Below, piece by piece: positions 22,180-33,404 of a stretch of 64,000 nt of DNA; the first letter of the stretch is position 1; each line of letters begins with the position of its first letter. The notes below the pieces were generated by a model, which did not search any database, was not told where the DNA came from, and worked only from the letters and a program-made list of their open reading frames with translations. The position numbers and the translations under genes were made by a program. The stretch is from Dipteris shenzhenensis (lineage: Eukaryota; Polypodiophyta; Polypodiopsida; Gleicheniales): the NCBI GenBank assembly GCA_047967505.1, contig CM106539.1. One strand, given 5' to 3'.

Positions 22180-24175
22180 CTCAACTTTTGGGGTACATGA
22201 AATTAGATCATGCTAACAGTAACTCTAAGAGGTTCCAAAGGCAAGCAACATTCTTCATCATAGCTAACTCAAATGCAAGGCAGTGAAAATGCCAGGAGAG
22301 TTGCTAGGTAGCATTGATTTTGGGAAGGGATATGATGATACTTTGTTGTGTTATGTAGGATATTAATTTCCATTAAATTTGGGACATGTTAGATATAACT
22401 TCATAAAATCCTAAGTCATGAAATTAATACATTACAAGTTCAAGCATAAATAATAGTTGTGAAGTTAATGCATTAAATATTCAAGCCTAAAGAAGAATTA
22501 ATCAAGACCTAATGCACCGTACCAGAGACTTTGGCCTTACCCTCATTCCATAGACTTGCCAATGTAAGGCCAAAATTTTCATTCTTAAGAATATGTGGAA
22601 AGACCTTACATTTGGCCCACTTTTGGCGAAAAAATTTCATTCTAAAGAATAGGTGGAGTGAAATTGTGTTTGATAAATACAAATCAATGCTCAAGTTTGG
22701 ACATTATTAAATAAAGGTATCCTTTTGAAGATATTGGAACACATGAGAGAAATAATATTGAAGATACATGAATTTTTAGACATACTATTAAAGACAAATG
22801 AACATATAATGGATGAAATCCTATTGATGATACATGAATTTTCAATAGAACTATTATTCAAAAGATTTGATGGATTGAATGTAGCTTTAATACATTATCC
22901 CTTTTACAAGGGTGTTTGAGTTTAAGACTTGAAACATAAGAATGAATTTGTGTTGAAGCCTAGTGGTTTGTTAAGGATATGTGAAACTTGAAGTAAAAGT
23001 ACTTACAATGGAAGGGATTATATCAAGATCCTATTAAGGACATGTGAACATATAGTAGAATAATTCTACATAAAATCAGTGGATCAAACTTAATGGCTCA
23101 AAAGCAAAAAGGGATGATGGTGCAACCTAGGGGCTACTCTACGGCACTATGGCAGCAATCTTTGTAGTTACTATCAAAGGTAGTGTAACTTTTTTGTCAA
23201 GGAAAGAGACGCGAACCACTCCACATGACCTAGATCTGTATGACCTAGGTTGCACCGACTTGTTTCTTTCATGGATAAAAAGTGACCCTTAGGTGATGCT
23301 ATAGCACTCCCTTTTTTGGTCCATTATTATAGCACAATTGGGACCTTTTGACCTAATACTAGCTACCCATCAAATATTTGTTGTAGATGTTAGGGGGAAT
23401 TACCAAACTACTAGTGGTAGTTTTATCACCACCATTAGTAATTTTATTTGAGTGTTCCTTAATGGTAGTTCTCCTACTACTACATACAATATTACCAATA
23501 GTAGTCCTAATCCCAATGATAGTACACATAATATTATTACGACCGTCCAACTTTAATCATCATTATATCTATGAATGCATATATATAGGTCTATCTATAT
23601 CTATACCTATTTATTCATCATCCAATACGTTTGCATTTATTTTTGGTGCTTTGCTTACTTTGAAACTAAAGATAATGTGATTTCATTATTGTTTGCATTC
23701 TTGTCAAACATGAGGAGCTGGAATGCATAAGAGTTGGGAGGCACATTATAATTTCTGTGCAGATTTGAGCCATTGAATAGCCTATTGATTCTGATTGTTT
23801 TCTTTCTTATTAAATCCTTAATTTGGTTATTTCACATCGAACATCGCCATATCAATTCTTTTTTTTTTTTGTTCTAGTAATGTCCTATCGTAGCATAGTC
23901 TAGGGTTGATCAAACAAGATAAATGGGTGCTCACATTTAATATATTTTTGAGAGTCAGAGGATAGTGGCTGTAGACTACAAAATCATCACTTTGAATAAA
24001 TTTGGCAAGATTCTTCTGATAGAAGGAATAATTTCTATTGCACTAAAGATGAAAGAAAATTATCAAAAGGCTGATACAAGGCTCAAAATCACACTGGTGC
24101 TACTAGGCTTAATAGTCATAGGCTAGTAGTAGTACTAGTGTATTTACTAAGTAGTGTGCATGCCTCTCCTCATTA
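22180..24175. other. No recognised gene
   Basis: AT-rich DNA with only short frames (for example 22725-22919 and 23387-23680) and no motif I recognise. 22530-22640 contains an imperfect inverted pair around ATGTGGAAAGACC/TTTGGCCCAC. 23390-23540 is rich in TAGTAGT and ACTACTA triplets. Confidence 0.5.
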
Positions 24176-24178
24176 AAA

Positions 24179-24342
24179 TTCATAGTCTTCAAAAATATAT
24201 AATACATAAGTCAAAATATTCTAATTAGTTTTATCATCCTAATGTTGAAACTGACTTAAATTCATAGTCTTCAAAAAGGTATAATACATAAGTCAAAATA
24301 TTCCAATTAGTTTTATTGTCCTCATGTCAAAACTGACTTTCT
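24179..24342. repeat. Tandem duplication, period 82 bp
   Basis: TTCATAGTCTTCAAAAA starts at 24179 and 24261. Both copies continue AATACATAAGTCAAAATATT and end near AAACTGACTT. Confidence 0.85.
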
Positions 24343-24389
24343 CTTCCTTCGTCTCCTATGAGCTTCAAACCTTTAATCCATTAATCTCT

Positions 24390-24775
24390 CAAATAGTAAG
24401 AATGGTCTTGTATTAAGAGACGATGATATCTAAAGTGATCTACAAATACTAAGAATGGTCTTATATTAATAGGTGATGATATCTCAAGTGTTATACAAAC
24501 CGTAAGAATGGTTTTGTATTAAAAGGTGATGATATCTCAAGTGTTCTACAAATAGTAAGAATGGTTCAAGTGTTCTACAAAAGTATGAGGTACCTCTTAG
24601 TGGCTGAAGGGAAGGAGTGATGATATCTCAAGTGTTCTACAAATAGTAAGAATGGTCTTGTATTAAGAGGTGATGATATCTCAAGTGTTCTACAAATAGT
24701 AATAATGGTTTTGTATTAGGAGGTGATGATATCTCAAGTGTTCTATAAAACTATTAGATACCTCTTAGTGGTTGA
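24390..24775. repeat. 53-bp minisatellite, about six copies
   Basis: GTAAGAATGGT occurs at 24396, 24449, 24502, 24555, 24647 and (as GTAATAATGGT) 24699. The first four are exactly 53 bp apart. The unit also holds GGTGATGATATCTCAAGTGT. A different block (AGGTACCTCTTAGTGG...GAAGGGAAGG) follows copy 4 and copy 6, so there is a higher-order unit. Confidence 0.9.
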
Positions 24776-25189
24776 AGGGAAGGGGTTGGAAGTATGGGCA
24801 AAATCTCTAGGAACTACAGGATGGTTGCAAGAACAATTTTGAATGTCATAAATGACACTTGGGTTTTTCAACATACGGGTGAACTATTTTTAAACATTTT
24901 CTTTCATGGTTGATAACACTTTTAATAAGAAGAACCACTTTGAATGTCATAAGTGTTGATGCAATCCCATGCTATGAAGTCTACAGACAGTTTTTTTTCC
25001 CCACATATGGGTGAAGTGATGTTTATGTTACTAAGTTCAACATATCAAGCAATGCATTTGTTTTGATTATTGAAGGAGTTTGATAATACGACCCATTTCA
25101 AATGCAAAAGAATTGTTGTATCAGTAATGGAATCCGCTTTGGAGTGGAAATTCGGTTTCTTTCAAACCACATACTATTGTTGCATAATG

Positions 25190-25650
25190 TGAGTATGGCT
25201 CCAATTGGAAGTTAAGGTAGACTATAATTCGCAATATTGGTATAGTTACACATAGTAACATAAGTTTTATTTTTGACAATCTTCCCAAATAGTGGTTTCC
25301 ACAAAGCTATGTTGAATACCTCGATAAGGAAATTGTGGAAAAGCTCGCTCGCTTTTTTGGGCCTGCTCGCTTTTCCTCGCTCGCTCTATCGACTGCCTCC
25401 ATTTTACGGGTGAAGTGGTATTTCAATAGTCATATATGTTATGAGTTCGATAATTAGTTTATGTTCTTCAATTGAAAGATAGGGTGGATTGCAAGTTTGA
25501 ATATTGGTATGCTTAATATGACAACATCTTGCTATAGTAAGTTTGGTTTCAAATTTGTTCTCATCGGAGGAATTGTGAAAAAACTTGCTCATTTCATTGG
25601 GCCCGCTTGCTTTTTCTCGCTCGCTCTATTGACTACCTCAATGAGCACCT
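25190..25650. repeat. Diverged tandem pair ending in GCTCGC-rich block
   Basis: Two related blocks of about 230 bp end with AAGCTCGCTCGCTTTTTTGG (25341) and a decayed version near 25585. Each is followed by TCGCTCGCTCTAT(C/T)GACT. The GCTCGC block recurs in inverted orientation at 28495-28550. Confidence 0.7.
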
Positions 25651-25765
25651 TTGTCAAGCTCCATGTACCTCTGTGAGTTCTTTGCTTCCAAGGACTATCG
25701 TGAGTACTTTGCCTCCTTCAAAGTAGAAGACCTCTCTTGTTGAATTTCAAACCAGGGTCTAGGTG

Positions 25766-25766
25766 C

Positions 25767-25817
<51 letters not shown>

Positions 25818-25880
25818 CCCCCTCTCTCTCTCTCCACCAATGAGGTGCCCCCCCCCCCCCTCTCTCTCTCTCTCTCTCCC
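25766..25880. repeat. (CT)n and poly-C low-complexity tract
   Basis: A long run of CT dinucleotides (25767-25813) is interrupted by C-runs, including ten or more C at about 25850-25860, then CT again. Such tracts often vary in length. Confidence 0.95.
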
Positions 25881-25889
25881 CCTCTATTT

Positions 25890-26250
25890 CTCAATGGCTT
25901 TCAATTTTAAAATTTGAATTTCCTTTTGTACTTTGTTTCAAGTTTCCAATTTCAATTTTCGAATTTTAAAATTCAAATTTCAAATTTCAAAATTTTAAAA
26001 ATATATATATATGTCTATATAAATAAATATATAAATTTAAAAATATATGTATGTGTAAAAAATTTTATAAATAAATAAATAAATATACTCATATATATAA
26101 ATATATAAATATATGTATAAAAATATGAAAATATATATGGAAAGAAATACATGTCTATGTGTTTTAAATTTAATCGATGTTGTTTAAATTTAATGATTAT
26201 AGAAAATATAAAAATATCTAAAAATAAAAAAATAACTAGTTAAATGAAAC
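25890..26250. other. Very AT-rich stretch
   Basis: Dominated by AAATTT, ATATAT and AAATAAAT patterns, with overlapping small inverted repeats such as AATTTTAAAATT. No gene is visible. Confidence 0.8.
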
Positions 26251-26599
26251 TATAGGGATGTCTTTGAAATTTGCATTCATCTACTTTTGTGACAGCACAT
26301 AGAAGCACTCATTACCATGGTGCATTTTTCTTATCAAGGTGTGTTGATCCCTAGTGTTAGCATATGGAACAATTAGAATGTATAGCTAAACACATATTAG
26401 AATAGCCAATAGATTCTTAAAGAAACATGTCACAAATGCATGAAAGAATACCTCATCTAAATGAGAGACAATTTGGTTATGATATGTATTAAAATCGAGA
26501 TTGCAATGAGAAATCATGTGACAGGTTGTCACTTATTTCAAAAAAAATCATGTAATAAAATATATTGGATTGAAACATTGCAAGAGTAGATTGGCAGCT

Positions 26600-28480
26600 A
26601 TGCCATTCTAAACTAAAAGAATGGCACTAGTGAGATTGGCACTGGTAATTAATATAATTGTTACTGTACCACCTTGTTATTTTGTCACTAATCCAATCCT
26701 TTGTTTTAGGATTTATAACATAACTACCATACCTTGAGCTTTGGTAACGGGATGCATATGAATTATTTTACCTTGAGCTTTGGTAATCAAAGTTAGCACT
26801 TTCTATGTCTATGTTAGTGTCAAGTAGATTGGCAACGGTGCCATGCTGATAGGGAATATGGAACATTTATGCATAACATTTTTGAGACATTGGCACTCTT
26901 TATAAGGAGGCACTCTCTATCTGGTTCCACTCTCATTTTATGTCCATGTCACTATCAAGTAGATTGGCAGCAATGCTATGCTAACGGGGAAGATGGAAAC
27001 AGATGTGGGACATTTATGAATAGCATTTTTGAGACATTGGCACTCTCTATCAAAATTAGCACTCTCTATTAGGATGGCACTCTATATCATAATGGCACTA
27101 CTGTCACTCTCATTATATGTCTATGTCAGTGTTAAGTAGATTGGCAGCAGTGCCATTATATTGGGAAAGACATTGGCATAGTGGTACTATCTACAAACTC
27201 TCATGGATTACAATACTCTCTATCAAAAAGGCGCTGGTGCCAATCTCCCACATCTATTTCCTTGGACTTTAGGAGCCACCCTAGTCCATGAGAGTTTGTG
27301 GAGATTGGCACTAGTGCCATTCTCCACAATCTCAATTAGTTTGCCACTCTCAGTCTATGTCTATGTTAGTGTTAAGTAGATTTGGCTGCAGTTCCATGCT
27401 AATAGGGAAGATGGAAACATATGTGGAAACATTTATGCATTAATTGTTTGAGACATTGGCACTCCCTACGAGCATAGCACTCTCCATCAGAATGACACTA
27501 AACTTTGGTAATGAGATGCATAGGAATTATTTTACCTTGGACCCTGGGAGCCATCCTAATCCATGAGAGTTTGTTGTTAAGAATGGCACTGGTGCCAATC
27601 TCATTTGTGACAGTCACAAAGAGAATCAACAGATCAATGCCCACTAAAGTATGATTGTAGAGAATTCTCCAGGTGAGTTTGTATAGAATGGCACTTGTGC
27701 CAATCTCATGCAATTGATGTGCCTCATTATTCTGTCACTAGTCTAATCATTCTGATGGCACTCTCCATCAGAATGACCTTGAGCTTTGGTAATGGGATGC
27801 ATAGGAATCATTTTACCTTGGACCTTGGGATCCATCCTAATCCATGAGAGTTTGTGGAGAATGGCACTGGTGCCAATCTCCATGAGCTCATGGGTTAGGA
27901 TGTCACTCTCTATCAGAATGGCACTGGTGCCAATCTCTATCAGAATGACCTTGAGCTTTGGAAATGGGAATAGGGGAGATGGAAACAGACGTGGGACATT
28001 GGCACAATGCTACTATCCACAAACTCTCATGGATTACAATGTCACTCTCTATCAGAATGGCACTAGTGCCAATCTCACACATTTGTTTCCTTGGACCCTA
28101 GGAGCCACCCTAATCCATGAGGGCGCCATTCTCCATAATCTCAATTAGTTTGCCACTCTCGTTCTATGTCTATATCAGTGTCAAGTAGGTTGGCAGCAGT
28201 ACCATACTAACAGGGAAGATGGAAATAGATGTGGGAAGATTTATGCATTTATTGTTTGAGACATTGGCACTCCCTACCAGGATAGCACTCTCCATCAAGA
28301 TGGCACTCTATAAGGATGGCAATCTCCATGAGAATGACCTTCAAATTTGGTAATGGGATGCATATGAATTATTTTACCTTGAACCCTGGGAGCCAATCCT
28401 ACTCCATGAGAGTTTGTGGAGAACGGCACTGGTGCCAATCTCCACAATCTCATGGGTTAGAATGTCACTCTATATCAAAA
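26600..28480. repeat. Composite minisatellite array with GGCACTGGTGCC motifs
   Basis: Several longer blocks recur in shuffled order. One is CTTTGGTAATGGGATGCATA with a following part ending GGAGCC, near 26740, 27510, 27785 and 28345. Another begins AAGTAGATTGGCAGCAGTGCC, near 26823, 26945, 27130, 27370 and 28185. They are joined by the short palindromic motif GGCACT(G/A)GTGCC plus AATCTC (27238, 27310, 27585, 27862, 28060, 28427 and others). Short open frames here (for example 27786-28148) come from the repeats. No gene is supported. Confidence 0.85.
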
Positions 28481-28492
28481 TGAGGATTACCA

Positions 28493-28560
28493 AAAAGCGA
28501 GCGAGGAAAAGTGAGCGAACCAAAAAAAGCGAGCAAGAAAAAGTGAGCAATCCAAAAAAT
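28493..28560. repeat. GCGAGC block, inverted copy of 25341-25390
   Basis: GCGAGCGAGGAAAAGTGAGC followed by CCAAAAAAAGCGAGCAAG is the reverse complement of the 25341-25390 block with a few changes. The two lie about 3.1 kb apart and bracket the (CT)n, AT-rich and composite minisatellite region. Confidence 0.75.
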
Positions 28561-29125
28561 AATCAAAACAAAACAATAATAGATTGACAAGTCCTTATTT
28601 TAGCAACAACTGTCTAAGTTCTTCAAAAGTCCATGAGAGAGTTGGACATATGTTATTGTTGCCAAGGCATTATTAGTAAAGATGCACCCTATCTTTGTTC
28701 ACTTTTACTCATTCAATTTTTTGTAATCCTCCATAATCAAGTTCTCTCTCTCCACACACATAAGTGAGATTACGAATGAAATCTTCCACACAAGTCAAAA
28801 GTTTCATAGGACTTGTTGAATGGAATAGTCCACATTACATGCATGTGTAAATGCTTGGTTTTTGAAACTCTATTCACTCTTGGAACAAAACCCATGTTTT
28901 TCAGTTTGGAAAAAAACCCTTTCTAATGAACCACTCTTACATCCCACCAATGCAACAAAATCTAAAGAGTAAGTACATCCCTTTCTTTAAAATGAATTAA
29001 ATTTCAATTCAAATCAATCTTTGCTTATAGAAATCAATGGTAGAAGCCAAAATAGACAACATATTAACATGGTCCCTTTTAGGTGAACTTTCCTCTAGAT
29101 TTGATGTAAGAAATCAGCTAATTAT
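28561..29125. other. No recognised gene
   Basis: AT-rich DNA with no open frame of note and no motif I recognise. Confidence 0.5.
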
Positions 29126-29130
29126 TTATT

Positions 29131-29590
29131 AAATTCATATCTTGATGCATGAAGATTTACTAAATGGTGCAAAAGGTCATGATAATCATCGAAATCATGC
29201 CTTGCCATTCGTTTTGATATATAGCATGACCCTATTTGGATTTGTAAATCAAAAGATACAGGACGTCGAAATTCTCATCTTTTGGGCCAAAAGAGGGAGC
29301 ACGTTAACGCACTGCCTGTTTTGGCCCAAAAGATGAGAATTTAGATAACGCGCTCTCAAAACAGGTAGCACGTTACCTAAATTCTCATCTTTTGGGCCAA
29401 AACAGGTAGTGCATTAACGCGCTCCCTCTTTTGGCCCAAAAGATGAGAATTTCGATGTCCTGTATCTTTTGATTTACAAATCCAAATGGGGTCATGCTAC
29501 ATATCAAAACCAATGGCAAGGCATGATTTAGACGATTATCATGACCTTTTGCACCATTTAGTAAAAATTGATGCATCAAAATGTGAATTT
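29131..29590. repeat. Foldback element, second subfamily, 460 bp
   Basis: Palindrome with arms of about 230 bp, ends AAATTCA.../...TGAATTT, and centre near 29360. It has GTTAACGC-type cores at 29303 and 29413 and a third half-core in the middle, with GGCCCAAAAGATGAGAATTT repeated around them in both orientations. The outer arm part (TTTTGATATATAGCATGACC) is about 80% like the arms of the 18.7-21.1 kb units, so it is one family. No coding capacity. Flanking target duplication not resolved. Confidence 0.88.
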
Positions 29591-29594
29591 AATG

Positions 29595-29935
29595 GAAACT
29601 TTGCCAGTTTCTTGCACTAGATTTAGAGCAAGGCTGCTCGTAATACCATGTTATGATCATGTTTGATGTTGAAGTTTTTATTGAATGACGCACTTAAACT
29701 ATATACTACTTGTTGGTATCTAAAGAATTTCTATGCAAGCTCATCTCATAAGAATAAATAACACTATCACTAATGTAGACTTACAAGCTTATGTTATAAT
29801 CATTGTTAAAATTATGGTGATATCATAAAGCTTTAATAAAACGATCAATACATACATATAGTGAGGTTATGTTTTTCTCAAGTGATGCACTTCAACTATA
29901 TAGTACCTATTATTGATAGCCAAAGTATTTCTATT
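29595..29935. other. AT-rich spacer, no gene seen
   Basis: Contains two loosely similar stretches (around AAGAATTTCTAT...CTCATCTCATA and AAAGTATTTCTAT...CTCATCTCATA at 29720 and 29920), about 200 bp apart. No coding signal. Confidence 0.5.
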
Positions 29936-29940
29936 TAAGC

Positions 29941-30350
29941 TCATCTCATAGAATATAGAACACTATTACTAATGTGCACTTGCAATATTATGTTATAATC
30001 ATGTGCAATGTCGAGGAAGCACTTTAAATCTTTATTAATTATGAGTACATGCATACAATGAGATAATTGGCTCTCATATGCTATTGGATGTCCATCTTGC
30101 ATAAGTACGGCTCCAATTCCATATCCACTAGCATCGGTTACAACTACAAAGAATGGTCTAGAGAAATCGGGTAGTTGCAACACAAGAGCTTGTGTGAGAT
30201 TCTTTCAAAGCTATAAAAGATTTATCTTGACGCTCGGTCCATAAGAAATGCTTAGCTTTCCTAAGAAGGTCTGTCAATGGATGTGCAATGTATGCGAAAT
30301 TCTTGACAAACTTTCTATAAAAGCTACACAATCCCAAGAATGATCTTAAT
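29941..30350 (-). pseudogene. Ty3 RNase H fragment
   Basis: [20 protein letters not shown] and [18 protein letters not shown] are the start of Ty3 RNase H, with the first catalytic Asp. The connection region is in broken frames at 30190-30350. The domain ends abruptly at about 29990, where other sequence begins. Confidence 0.85.
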
Positions 30351-31010
30351 TCATGTATATCTCAGGGTTTAGGCCATGTGACTATGCACTCAATCTTCTT
30401 TGGATCTACTTGAATCCCATCGACAGATACAATGTGACCCAAATACACTGTCTGATCTTGAAAGAAACTGCTCTTTTCAGGATTTATGTACAATTGATTT
30501 TCTTTCAAGAGTGAAAAGACTAGCTTCAGATGTTCCTTATGCTCCTCAACATCTTTGCTAAATACCAGAATATCATCGAAAAATACTACCACACAATCTT
30601 GGTGTTTAAGAAAGATTCGGTTCATCATTCTACTAAAAGTAGCTGGAGCATTAGTTAGCCCAAAAGGCATAACTAGGAACTCATAATGTACCGTTTGAGT
30701 TCTAAAGGCAGTCTTGTATATATCCTCTTCTACCATACGAACTTGATGATAGCCAGATTTGAGATCTATCTTACTGAAGACCTTGGCCCCTTTCAATTTG
30801 TCCAAAAGATCATCAATCCTAGGGATTGGATATTTGTTCTTCACTCTGATTTTGTTTAGTGCACAATAGTCTATGCACATTTGATAGGTTCCATTTTTCT
30901 TTTTTACTAATAAGACAGGTGCTCCATAAGGAGAACTGTTGGGTCTTATCGATCCTCTCTCTATCAATTCCTCCACTTGCTTTTGAATTTCCTTTTGTTC
31001 TAACTAATTG
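30351..31010 (-). pseudogene. Ty3 reverse transcriptase, largely open
   Basis: Open for about 204 codons (30362-30976) with [49 protein letters not shown], the catalytic [13 protein letters not shown] and [18 protein letters not shown] stop follows TWPKP at about 30362. It is the best preserved RT in the window, yet it lacks the rest of pol. Confidence 0.92.
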
Positions 31011-31696
31011 ACTCTATAAGGAGCTTTGCAAGGTGGAGTATTGCCCGGTAAGATTTCTATCCTATGATCTTCAGGTCGAGAACATGGTAGTCCAAGCGGT
31101 AAATCCTCTAAGAAATAATCAAAAAATTGAGAAAGAAACTTTTGGTGTGTAGGCTTAGTGTTTGGCTGAGTAGCCGTTACCGTATTCAGCAAAATCAGAT
31201 ATGTCTTCTCACGTTTTCTAATTGCTCTTTTGGCTTGTGTGTGGTTGAGTAAAGGACTGATCTCAAGTTTCATTGAGATTTTCAGACATATTTCTTGTCT
31301 GTCCTTCTCAATCCACATCTGATGTGAATCATAATCTATCTTAGGATTGTATTGATGCCTCCATGGCATTCCTAAGATGATGTCCACTCCCTGTAAGGAT
31401 GCCACTAGAAAGTCTTGTGTATCCTTGTAGGGTTTGATTGAGATTTCAAGATTCTTGACTTCTCTAGTACAATTGTACTTTGTTTTGGTAAAAGCAGCTT
31501 TAACCTTATAGTTAGATGGGAAAGACTCTAGGTTTAGCTTTGCTAAGGTTCTTTCCGAAATGAAATCATGTGTACTACCATCCTCATGCAAAATAACAAC
31601 CTCTTTGCCATTAATGAAACCTTTTATTTTTAGAAGAGCATGACAATTATACTTACCTCCCTCTTGCTTGGATGCTTCGTTGCCAATCATGTGCAC
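31004..31696 (-). pseudogene. Ty3 protease and RT entry region
   Basis: Open for about 230 codons. The protease site reads LHEDGSTHDFISERTL where the family has D-S-G-S-T, so the catalytic Asp position holds Glu. VDIILGMPWRHQYNPKIDYD follows (the I-L-G-M-X-W signature). Then come LPLGLPCSRPEDHRIEILPG and CKAPYRVN, the RT entry motif. A stop at 31002-31004 separates it from the RT frame. Confidence 0.88.
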
Positions 31697-31870
31697 TTTC
31701 GCCGTCGGGGTCTCCTTTCTTTCAGGACACTCAGTGGCTATGTGTCCCAGCTTGTTGCATTTGAAACACCTTATTTCTTTCTTTGGAAAATTCCACCATT
31801 CGGCTTCAAAGAAGAATCTGTATTCTGTGATACAAAACCATTTTTAGATTTAAAGGGTCCGCGATGACAG
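31697..31870 (-). pseudogene. Ty3 gag zinc knuckle
   Basis: In frame with the protease, upstream of it, reads IRCFKCNKLGHIATECPERK (C-X2-C-X4-H-X4-C). A frameshift near 31795 separates this from the preceding gag tail. The rest of gag toward 32240 is not recognisable and is probably deleted. Confidence 0.82.
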
Positions 31871-32242
31871 AGACCAGAGGAGCAGAGGCTGGTAGTGAAC
31901 TCAATGCTCCTTCTCCTTTAATACAAAATCATGAAAACGGTGTAGGCTAGTGCGGATCACGGAGGGCTAGAGGCAACGAATTTTACGGTGCTCGAGGAAG
32001 AGAAGAAAATAAGTCATGGCCTTGTTGCAGTCCACAAGAGACTAAGGTGTGCGCAACGGGAGTATCTCTTAGGAGACATGATCATTTGATGCATGGGCAT
32101 CATGGCGATGGCCCCCTTAGACTACTAGAGTCCTCTCAAAATTTTATTTATATATTTTTTTCCGTAAGCTTTCTCTTCACAAGCTTCTCCTTGACTTCCA
32201 GCACGTGGGAGCTTCTCTTTAATTCCTTCACAAGAGCGTGAA

Positions 32243-32258
32243 CCCTGCTCTAATACCA
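32243..32258 (-). other. Primer binding site, initiator Met tRNA (minus strand)
   Basis: On the minus strand this reads TGGTATTAGAGCAGGG, the Met-tRNA primer site with one change, one base after the presumed LTR end (...TTTCA). Confidence 0.88.
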
Positions 32259-32259
32259 C

Positions 32260-32725
32260 TGAAACCAAAAAAAGGTAATCTTTTCAACTCACAAATTCAC
32301 CGCCTTAATCAATTGGAGATGAAGAGCACAATCACACCACGATAATGACAGCAGACTGGGTACAATCTCCCCCCCTAGATGAGTGGCTCACGCTTCCTCA
32401 TCTAGAGTATTTACGATATTTCATAAAAGCACCAAGGAGCCAAATTATCCCTCTCATCCAAAAATGAGGGATTTGCTTTACATAGCTTTCTTAGGGCCCA
32501 AAAATGAATTATGTCCACTATAAAATATATTGCTCAAACCCGCAATAATAAAGCAAATACAAAATTGGCCCATGGCCATATATAATGCGCTGTGCGACAC
32601 CTCGATCGATACCCTCGCACTAACTCCAATTCTCACTATGAGTTCCATCACATGTACTCAAGCCGCCAATTACATTAGTTATTGACAATCGATTGAACAA
32701 ATCACCGAATCAACCGATCCCAACA
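32260..32725 (-). repeat. Probable 5' LTR of the minus-strand Ty3 element
   Basis: On the minus strand this begins TGTTGGGATCGG (complement of 32714-32725) and ends GGTTTCA just before the primer site, 466 bp in all. No second copy exists in the window, so the outer boundary is inferred from the TGTTGGG start. A TATA-like run (ATTATATATGG on the minus strand, about 32577) would suit a promoter. Confidence 0.6.
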
Positions 32726-32912
32726 TAACCGCGCTCAAGCACAATAATCAAAGCTAGTTAGGCGTCCCCAACTAACCACACAAAGTATCCACTAGGACCC
32801 CCACCGCATCTAGTGTGCTCCTATGGAGTACTTTGTCATAGTCTCACTCGACTAAAAATAATAATGTCCAAAGCAAGATATATCAGAGATATAATTTCCG
32901 TAACATAACACT

Positions 32913-33260
32913 TCTTGGTGGGGCGCATGATACCATATGATGGGTTCCCACAAAATATAAAGTATATACCTTGAAAAATATGCAAGATTTTTAGATTTGT
33001 ACATATTTTTCATAATATGTGAGGCCCGAGGGGGGGGGGGTTTTTTAATAGTAAAATATAAAAACCCATCTCCTTTCAAATTAATGTAACTTTTTCACGT
33101 GTTACCCAAATTTCAAGGGTTAAAGACATATTTGAAGCTCTTTCAGTGTAGAACACAATCATGTTAATTTGAATAATTTCTACTCATGGCATATTATTAA
33201 ATTCATCTCATACTCAAGATTTTGATAGGTTTTCTTACTAAAGGGAGTTGGCGCCCCAAG
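32913..33260. repeat. Dispersed TIR-type repeat, copy 1
   Basis: About 300 bp here match 62860-63180 in the same orientation at roughly 90% (for example CTCATGGCATATTATTAAAT and TTGATAGGTTTTCTTACTAA). The right end GGGAGTTGGCGCCCCAAGG matches the left end of the 62.7-kb copy in inverted orientation, as a TIR should. The left end is shortened. I could not see a target duplication for this copy. Confidence 0.75.
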
Positions 33261-33404
33261 GCTATGACCCCTTTGGATCATCTTTGTGTGGTCACTCTAC
33301 TCCTATCCTATCCTCTTGGTTATCCACTTAGGCTTCCATTGTGCACTCCACATTTACTAACATATATTTCTATGGAAATAAATTACTCCTAGTCTGATCT
33401 AAAT

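Larger units (their letters stand above)
29938..32725 (-). mobile_element. Ty3/gypsy relic on the minus strand with 5' LTR and PBS
   Basis: Read on the minus strand from 32725 leftwards: 5' LTR, Met-tRNA primer site, remnant leader and gag, zinc knuckle, protease, RT and the start of RNase H. The element breaks off at about 29940, so integrase and the 3' LTR are missing. RT is open over more than 200 codons, so decay is moderate. Protein sequence differs clearly from the other Ty3 copies here, making this a separate family. Confidence 0.9.

Noticed and set aside
29720-29935. 3' LTR of the minus-strand Ty3 element
   Set aside because: No sequence here matches the proposed 5' LTR at 32260-32725, and integrase is missing, so the element is truncated.
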